From contig JBBSIF010000036.1 of NCBI GenBank assembly GCA_038232255.1, forward strand, positions 1-18,553: a stretch of DNA of 18,553 nucleotides. The letters are read 5' to 3'. The notes under the pieces are model-generated. The model was not told the origin of the DNA. It was given only the letters and a program-made list of their open reading frames with translations, and ran no database searches. A program made the translations under genes and the position numbers. Numbering within the stretch: the stretch's first letter is position 1; the number at the start of each line of letters is the position of its first letter. Shown piece by piece: positions 14,682-18,553 of the stretch. Origin of the DNA: JAWWPG01 sp038232255. GTDB taxonomy: Bacteria > Actinomycetota > Actinomycetes > Propionibacteriales > Nocardioidaceae.

Positions 14682-15467
14682 TCAGTCGGGCTGCTCCGTG
14701 TCCTGCATCGAAGGCGCGGCGTCGAGTGGTGGCGTGCCCGGGACGACCTCCGTCACGGCGGCGGGGTCGGTGGAACGGCCGAAGATGGAGATCAGGGCCG
14801 CAGGCGTGATCCGCCGGAACTTGCGTGGCTGTGGACGGGTGCGGTCGAGCACCGCGACCTCGAGGCGGTCGCCGGCGAGCGACCGGGTTGTCGCGCTGTC
14901 GTTCTCGAGAGCAGCGACGGCCAGGTGCAGCGCGGCGTCGAGATCGAGCCCTTCCTCGTAGTGGCTCTTGAGGTACTCGGTGACCTGGTCGGAGGAGCCG
15001 CCCATGGCTGCCGAGCCCTGTGCGTCGGCCACGGAGCCGTCGTACGTCAGCCGGTAGATCTGGTCGTCCTCGACCCGGTCCGCGACCTCGGCGACAAACA
15101 GCTCTACCTCGTAGGGCTTCTCACCGCCGGAGGAGAAGATCGCGCCGAGCGTCTGCGCATACGCGTTGGCAAGTCCGCGCCCCGTCACGTCGCGCCTGTC
15201 GTAGGAGTAGCCGCGCATGTCCGCGAGCCGGACGCCGGCGATGCGCAGGTTCTCGAACTCGTTGTAGCGCCCGACCGCGGCGAAGGCCAGCCGGTCGTAG
15301 ATCTCGGAGATCTTGTGCAGCGACGGCGACTGGTTCTCCGCCACGAACAGGAGGCCGCCGGCGTACTGAACGACGACGACCGATCGGCCGCGCCCGATTC
15401 CCTTGCGGGCGAAGTCCGCGCGGTCCTTCATCTGCTGCTCGGGCGAGACGTAGAACGGCATCGACAT
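14682..15467 (-). CDS. prcA: 20S proteasome alpha subunit PrcA
   Basis: PrcA forms the outer heptameric rings of the 20S core, which gate entry and bind the Arc/Mpa ATPase. It has 261 aa. The N-terminal MSMPFYVSPEQQMKDRADFARKG is the alpha-subunit gate plus helix H0, which carries the YxSPEQ signature. GRSVVVVQYAGGLLFVAEN starts the Ntn-hydrolase fold, without the catalytic N-terminal threonine. ADMRGYSYDRRDVTGRGLANAYAQ and GGEKPYEVELFVAEV are typical. The C-terminal 40 residues are variable and disordered. The ATG at 15467 has GAGGA about 7 nt upstream and lies 15 nt after the prcB stop. Confidence 0.97.
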   Translation of the reverse strand: MSMPFYVSPEQQMKDRADFARKGIGRGRSVVVVQYAGGLLFVAENQSPSLHKISEIYDRLAFAAVGRYNEFENLRIAGVRLADMRGYSYDRRDVTGRGLANAYAQTLGAIFSSGGEKPYEVELFVAEVADRVEDDQIYRLTYDGSVADAQGSAAMGGSSDQVTEYLKSHYEEGLDLDAALHLAVAALENDSATTRSLAGDRLEVAVLDRTRPQPRKFRRITPAALISIFGRSTDPAAVTEVVPGTPPLDAAPSMQDTEQPD

Positions 15468-15482
15468 GGCGGAGTCCTCGTC

Positions 15483-16313
15483 TCAGGTGAGCGGAGCGGC
15501 TGGGCCGTCGGGGCGCTGCATGCGGGCGGTGAGCACGCGGTCGGCAACGCCGGCGACGTCGTCGTCGGGGAGCCGGGCGAAGCCTGCCGAGGTGACCATC
15601 GCGACCACCGGGAAGATGCGCCGCATCATGTCCGGCCCGCCGGTCGCGGAGTCGTCGTCTGCCGCGTCGTACAGCGCCTGCACCGTCACGGTCACGGCAT
15701 CCTGAGCGATCAGGTCGTCACGGTAGAGCTTCTTCAGCGACCCTCTGGCGAAGAGCGAGCCGGAGCCCACCGAGTAGAAGGAGTGCTCCTCGTACCGCCC
15801 GCCGGTGACGTCGTAGGAGAATATCCGGCCGATCTGGGTGTCCGGGTCGAACCCGGCGAACAGCGGCACGACCGCGAGGCCCTGCATCGCCATCGGCAGG
15901 TTGCCGCGGATCAGCGCGGACAGCCGGTTCGCCTTGCCGTCGAGCGAGAGCGTGGTGCCCTCGATCTTCTCGTAGTGCTCGAGCTCGACCTGGAAGAGGC
16001 GCACCAGCTCGACGGAGAGCCCGGCTGCGCCGGCGATGCCCACGCAGGAGAACTCGTCGGCGGGGAACACCTTCTCGATGTCGCGCTGCGCGATGATGTT
16101 GCCCATGGTGGCGCGCCGGTCGCCCGCCATGACGACTCCGCCCTGGAACGTGGCGGCCACGATCGTCGTACCGTGCGGCGCCTCCACGAGCGGCGTCGGG
16201 TGCGACGGCAGCCGTCGGCCGGGAAGGAGGTCAGGCGCCTGTCGGTCGAGGAAGTCGGCGAAGGAGGAGCTGCCCGACGAGAGGAACGCAGCAGGCAGCC
16301 GTGAGGAGCTCAT
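15483..16313 (-). CDS. prcB: 20S proteasome beta subunit PrcB with propeptide
   Basis: PrcB is the proteolytic subunit forming the inner rings of the 20S core. It has 276 aa. The precursor carries a propeptide of about 48 residues ending APHG; autocatalytic cleavage exposes Thr49 (TTIVAATFQGGVVMAGDRR) as the N-terminal nucleophile. Lys and Asp positions of the catalytic centre fall in the DRRATMGN and IEKVF segments. EALYDAADDDSATGG-like sequence near the end (ALYDAADDDSATGGPDMMRRIFP) is strongly conserved. The ATG at 16313 is 4 nt after the pup stop, so translation is likely coupled to pup. A longer frame upstream would overlap pup and is rejected. Confidence 0.97.
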   Translation of the reverse strand: MSSSRLPAAFLSSGSSSFADFLDRQAPDLLPGRRLPSHPTPLVEAPHGTTIVAATFQGGVVMAGDRRATMGNIIAQRDIEKVFPADEFSCVGIAGAAGLSVELVRLFQVELEHYEKIEGTTLSLDGKANRLSALIRGNLPMAMQGLAVVPLFAGFDPDTQIGRIFSYDVTGGRYEEHSFYSVGSGSLFARGSLKKLYRDDLIAQDAVTVTVQALYDAADDDSATGGPDMMRRIFPVVAMVTSAGFARLPDDDVAGVADRVLTARMQRPDGPAAPLT

Positions 16314-16317
16314 CGAG

Positions 16318-16527
16318 TCACTGCCCGCCCTTCTGCACGAAGCCCCGCACGAACTCCTCGGCATTCGTCTCCAGCACGCCGTCGATGTCGTCGAGGATCG
16401 CATCGACGTCGTCGTCCAGCTTCCCCTTGCGCTCCGCGGCGTCCTCGCTCGACGCCTCGTCCGGGGGAAGCTCGTCCTCGCTGGTCTTACGCGTGGGCTT
16501 GTGCTGCTGCCCACCTTCGCGCGCCAT
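16318..16527 (-). CDS. pup: Prokaryotic ubiquitin-like protein Pup
   Basis: Pup is the protein tag attached by PafA to mark substrates for the proteasome. It has 69 aa, slightly longer than M. tuberculosis Pup (64). It is disordered and acidic, with a basic N-terminus (MAREGGQQHKPTRK) that initiates unfolding by the ATPase. The central helix (LDDDVDAILDDIDGVLETNAEEF) binds the Arc/Mpa coiled coil and PafA/Dop. The C-terminus FVRGFVQKGGQ ends in Gln, so Dop must deamidate it to Glu before ligation. The ATG at 16527 has a strong GGAGGTGG about 5 nt upstream, consistent with high expression. prcB starts 4 nt after the stop. Confidence 0.98.
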   Translation of the reverse strand: MAREGGQQHKPTRKTSEDELPPDEASSEDAAERKGKLDDDVDAILDDIDGVLETNAEEFVRGFVQKGGQ

Positions 16528-16565
16528 CTGCCACCTCCGTAGTCGCGTCCCCGGCCGTTGAGGGA

Positions 16566-16571
16566 ACCCTA
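16566..16571 (-). promoter_or_regulatory. Possible pup-prcBA -10 (TAGGGT)
   Basis: TAGGGT on the minus strand lies 38 nt before the pup ATG, in the 63-bp gap after dop. It fits TAnnnT and leaves a leader of about 30 nt with the GGAGGTGG ribosome binding site. Such a promoter would let pup, prcB and prcA be expressed above dop. Confidence 0.3.
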
Positions 16572-16590
16572 CCTGCGGCTTAGGACAGAC

Positions 16591-18096
16591 TCACGACGTG
16601 AGGGCGGCGAAGAGCTCCTCGGCGGTGCGGCACCTGTCGAGCAGGTCCCCCACGTGCGCCTTCGTGCCGCGGGTCGGCTCCATGGTCGGGATGCGCTGCA
16701 GCGAGTCACGCCCGGGGATGTCGAAGATGACGGAGTCCCAGGACGCCGCGGCGATGCGCTCGGCGTACTGCGCGAGGCAACGGCCGCGGAAGTACGCGCG
16801 GGTGTCGTCGGGCGGTGCCGCGACGGCCGCGTCGATCTCGTCGTCGCGCAGGAGGCGGTCGATCTGGCCGCGGGCGACCAACCGCGCATAGAGCCCCTTC
16901 TGCGGTCGGAGGTCCGAGTACTGCAGGTCGACCAGCGCCAGCTTCGGGTCGTCCCACTCGAGACCGTCGCGGTCGCGGTAGGACTCGAGCAGAGCGAGCT
17001 TCGCCACCCAGTCGAGCTCGCGCCGGCACTCGAAAGGGTCGCGCCGGAGCTTGTCGAGGACCGAGCCCCAGCGGTCGAGGACGTCGGTGGTCTGGTCGTC
17101 GGAGTCCCCGCCGGCCCGCCCTTCGACGTACGCGCGCGCCTGCTCCAGGTAGTACTCCTGGATGTCGAGAGCGGTGAGCTTGCGGCCGTCCTTCAGGCCC
17201 ACCTTGTGGTTCAGCCTCGGATCGTGCGACACCTCGTGCAGCTGGGTCACCGGCCCGTCGACAGCGAGGTCGTCGCTCAGGGCTCCGTCCTCGATCATCG
17301 CGAGGACCAGCGACGTCGTCCCCACCTTGAGGTAGCAGGAGATCTCCGAGAGGTTCGCGTCGCCGACGATCACGTGCAGGCGGCGGTACTTCTCCGGATC
17401 CGCGTGCGGCTCGTCGCGGGTGTTGATGATCGGGCGCTTGAGTGTCGTCTCCAGGCCGACCTCGACCTCGAAGAAGTCAGCTCGCTGGCTGACCTGGAAG
17501 CCGTGCGTGCGACCGTCCTGCCCGATTCCGACCCGGCCGGCTCCGCAGACGATCTGCCGGGTGACGAAGAACGGCGTCAGGTGCCGGACGATGTCGGCGA
17601 AGGGCGTGGAGCGGCGCATGAGGTAGTTCTCATGGCTCCCGTACGACGCACCCTTGTTGTCGGTGTTGTTCTTGTACAGCACGATCGGGTTCTGCCCGGG
17701 GATGTCCACGTTGCCCGCCGCCGTCGTGATGATCTGCTCGCCGGCCTTGTCCCAGCGGACGACGTCGAGCGGGTTCGTGCACTCAGGCGTCGCGTACTCC
17801 GGATGGGCGTGGTCCACGTAGAGCCGCGCTCCGTTGGTCAGGATGAGGTTGGCGAGGCCCACGTCGTCGTCGGTGAGCTGGCTCGCGTCGGCGGCGGCCC
17901 GGGTCAGGTCGAACCCCCGGGCGTCACGCAGCGGGCTCTCCTCCTCGAAGTCCCACCGGGCTCGCCGCGTCCGCGCGGTTCGGGAGGCGTAGCCGTTGAC
18001 CACCTGGGAGGAGGCGAGCATCGGGTTGGCGGTCGGGGTCCCCAGGACGGAGATGCCGAACTCCGTCTCGGTCCCCATGATCCGCCGCACCGTCAT
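16591..18096 (-). CDS. dop: Pup deamidase/depupylase Dop
   Basis: Dop converts the C-terminal Gln of Pup to Glu and also removes Pup from tagged proteins. It has 501 aa; M. tuberculosis Dop has about 505. It is a paralogue of PafA with the same fold. Glu10 in GTETEFG and Asp95 in RLYVDHAHPEYATPEC match the metal ligand and the catalytic aspartate. Residues about 38-80 (ARTRRARWDFEEESPLRDARGFDL and following) form the Dop loop, which PafA lacks. KNNTDNKGASYGSHENYL, INTRDEPHADPEKYRRLHVI and the C-terminal RAYFRGRCLAQYAERIAAASWDSVIFD are characteristic. I chose the ATG at 18096, which gives MTVRRIMGTETEFG as in the family; 33 further upstream codons are open but unlike any Dop. TAGGCT lies 8 nt before this ATG and no ribosome binding site is visible. 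Confidence 0.97.
   Translation of the reverse strand: MTVRRIMGTETEFGISVLGTPTANPMLASSQVVNGYASRTARTRRARWDFEEESPLRDARGFDLTRAAADASQLTDDDVGLANLILTNGARLYVDHAHPEYATPECTNPLDVVRWDKAGEQIITTAAGNVDIPGQNPIVLYKNNTDNKGASYGSHENYLMRRSTPFADIVRHLTPFFVTRQIVCGAGRVGIGQDGRTHGFQVSQRADFFEVEVGLETTLKRPIINTRDEPHADPEKYRRLHVIVGDANLSEISCYLKVGTTSLVLAMIEDGALSDDLAVDGPVTQLHEVSHDPRLNHKVGLKDGRKLTALDIQEYYLEQARAYVEGRAGGDSDDQTTDVLDRWGSVLDKLRRDPFECRRELDWVAKLALLESYRDRDGLEWDDPKLALVDLQYSDLRPQKGLYARLVARGQIDRLLRDDEIDAAVAAPPDDTRAYFRGRCLAQYAERIAAASWDSVIFDIPGRDSLQRIPTMEPTRGTKAHVGDLLDRCRTAEELFAALTS
17363..17436 (+). repeat. Direct repeat copy 2, inside dop
   Basis: This is the counterpart of 14003-14076. Recombination between the copies would remove prcA, prcB and pup and fuse the front of dop to the back of pafA in frame, because the offset is a multiple of three. 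Confidence 0.85.
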
Positions 18097-18104
18097 GTGG
18101 TCAG

Positions 18105-18110
18105 AGCCTA
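18105..18110 (-). promoter_or_regulatory. Predicted dop -10 (TAGGCT), nearly leaderless
   Basis: On the minus strand TAGGCT ends 8 nt before the dop ATG. Transcription would begin 0 to 3 nt before the start codon. It overlaps by two bases the plus-strand hexamer TACGCT of the divergent gene. Confidence 0.4.
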
Positions 18111-18114
18111 CGCT
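18109..18114 (+). promoter_or_regulatory. Possible -10 of the small acidic gene (TACGCT)
   Basis: TACGCT on the plus strand fits TAnnnT and lies 62 nt before the ATG at 18177. It shares bases 18109-18110 with the dop hexamer on the other strand, so polymerase could serve only one direction at a time. No -35 was recognised. Confidence 0.25.
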
Positions 18115-18176
18115 GTGGTCGATGGACGCCTCCGGAGACGAGGCCAGCCTGAACACCACGAGTGGGAGGAACCGGC

Positions 18177-18425
18177 ATGACCGAGCCACAGCCACCGAAC
18201 GACTTTTCAGACCGCATCTTCCGAGACCACATGGAGGATGACCTCGCTGCCAGGGGTCCGCTCACCTCCGGTGAGCCCGGGGAGGAGGACATCGACGCCG
18301 CCCAGGAGTCAGAGGACCTCGAGCAGGATCCCCGTGAGGTGCCCAACCGGATTGCGAAGGCCGAGCCGCCGCGACCGGAGCGCGTCGGGCCGTGGGACGA
18401 CGACGAAGACGTGCCGTCCGCCTGA
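18177..18425 (+). CDS. Small, acidic, probably disordered protein of unknown function
   Basis: I recognise no family. The product is 82 aa, without cysteine, signal peptide or membrane segment. It has about 25 acidic residues against 8 basic ones, and a single lysine (Lys61). Proline, glutamate and aspartate dominate, so it is probably disordered apart from a possible short N-terminal helix (SDRIFRDHMEDDLA, 11-24). The C-terminus is VGPWDDDEDVPSA. The ATG at 18177 has a strong GGGAGGA 6 nt upstream, better placed than the in-frame GTG at 18162. It is transcribed away from dop. The position beside dop, where actinobacteria often continue towards the arc/mpa ATPase gene, makes a proteasome-related role conceivable but unproven. 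Confidence 0.75.
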   Translation: MTEPQPPNDFSDRIFRDHMEDDLAARGPLTSGEPGEEDIDAAQESEDLEQDPREVPNRIAKAEPPRPERVGPWDDDEDVPSA

Positions 18426-18478
18426 GTCCCGATCCGGTGCGCCAGGAGCGGCACCTAGACAGGGATCCTTCCCTCGAC

Positions 18479-18553
18479 TCGTTCCGCCGCTGCTGCGCCA
18501 AGATCCGACGGTCAGGCTGTTCGAGCGACCTGTACGTCGGATCGTTCCGCCGC
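18479..18553. repeat. 12-bp direct repeat, 63 bp apart
   Basis: TCGTTCCGCCGC occurs at 18479-18490 and again at 18542-18553, the last base of the window. The second copy may extend beyond the edge. The two copies bracket the inverted repeat at 18502-18543. Confidence 0.7.
18502..18543. terminator. Inverted repeat, possible terminator of the acidic gene
   Basis: GATCCGACG (18502-18510) is the exact reverse complement of CGTCGGATC (18535-18543). After a 2-bp mismatch the pairing continues with CAGG/CCTG (18513-18516 and 18529-18532), leaving a 12-nt loop. There is no T-tract on either side, so intrinsic termination is uncertain. An operator or a structured RNA would also fit. Confidence 0.35.

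Larger units (their letters stand above)
18426..18553. other. Right-edge tail with no assignable gene
   Basis: After the acidic gene 128 bp remain. A minus-strand frame enters from the right edge and stops at 18512 (13 codons, ending VARTA), which is too short to judge. The stretch holds a 12-bp direct repeat and a 9-bp inverted repeat, described separately, and a weak AGGGA/TCCCT hairpin at 18461-18474. Confidence 0.5.

Noticed and set aside
12214..14961. 915-codon plus-strand frame
   Set aside because: It is antisense to FKBP and pafA, both of which carry unmistakable motifs. Low-complexity composition marks it as a shadow.
16314..16514. N-terminal extension of PrcB to 343 aa
   Set aside because: It would overlap pup in another frame; the ATG at 16313 gives a normal propeptide length.
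14646..18180. Long plus-strand frames (552 and 540 codons) over prcA-prcB and dop
   Set aside because: They are antisense to confirmed proteasome genes, and the predicted proteins show no fold or motif.
18097..18195. 33-residue N-terminal extension of Dop
   Set aside because: It matches no known Dop N-terminus and lies upstream of the predicted -10.
18512..18553. C-terminal end of a minus-strand gene entering from the right edge
   Set aside because: Only 13 codons are visible, and they do not show the C-terminal Gly-Gln-Tyr-Leu of Arc/Mpa, the neighbour one would expect. It cannot be supported.

Overview
The window is about 18.5 kb of very GC-rich DNA from a high-GC Gram-positive bacterium (Actinomycetota). 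It carries a complete Pup-proteasome locus: dop, pup, prcB, prcA, pafA and the regulator pair pafB-pafC. Gene content and a lysine-fermentation gene pair suggest a Nocardioides-like relative (Propionibacteriales), but that placement is inference. The order Xaa-Pro peptidase / 5'-3' exonuclease / helY / tatC / tatA / pafC / pafB / pafA / prcA / prcB / pup / dop matches the order known from Mycobacterium tuberculosis. This window adds a lysine-catabolism pair, a diacylglycerol kinase, an unknown 125-aa gene and an FKBP lipoprotein.

Layout, left to right. (1) 3-2559: kdd (minus strand, cut by the left edge) and kamA (plus strand) diverge from a 136-bp control region. They encode two steps of lysine fermentation through beta-lysine and 3,5-diaminohexanoate. 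(2) 2575-4124, minus strand: an M24 metallopeptidase whose stop overlaps the start of an Lrp/AsnC regulator. (3) 4162-5106, plus strand: a stand-alone 5'-3' exonuclease; its 3' end overlaps that of helY by 22 bp. (4) 5085-10260, minus strand: a tight operon tatA-tatC-unknown-diacylglycerol kinase-helY, with 4-bp start/stop overlaps at two junctions. (5) 10345-18096, minus strand: dop, pup, prcB, prcA, pafA, FKBP lipoprotein, pafB, pafC. (6) 18177-18425, plus strand: a small, very acidic unknown gene divergent from dop, followed by a 128-bp tail with a perfect inverted repeat and a direct repeat.

How the genes work together. Pup ends in Gly-Gly-Gln, so Dop must deamidate it before PafA can ligate it to substrate lysines. 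Dop also removes Pup. Pupylated proteins are fed by an ATPase (Arc/Mpa, not in this window) to the 20S core made of PrcA and PrcB. PafB and PafC are WYL-domain proteins known in mycobacteria as a DNA-damage transcription activator. TatA and TatC form a minimal twin-arginine translocase.

Regulatory picture. TAnnnT -10-like hexamers lie immediately upstream of pafA, dop and the M24 peptidase, 6 to 8 nt from the start codon and without a clear ribosome binding site. This suggests leaderless or nearly leaderless mRNAs. Pup, FKBP and tatA instead have good Shine-Dalgarno sequences. There is no gene-free stretch longer than 300 bp, and I saw no tRNA, rRNA, insertion sequence or CRISPR array. I did not find a clearly new multi-gene system. 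The least explained items are the acidic protein beside dop, the 125-aa protein between tatC and the lipid kinase, the KamA with an altered PLP loop, and the kdd/kamA control region.
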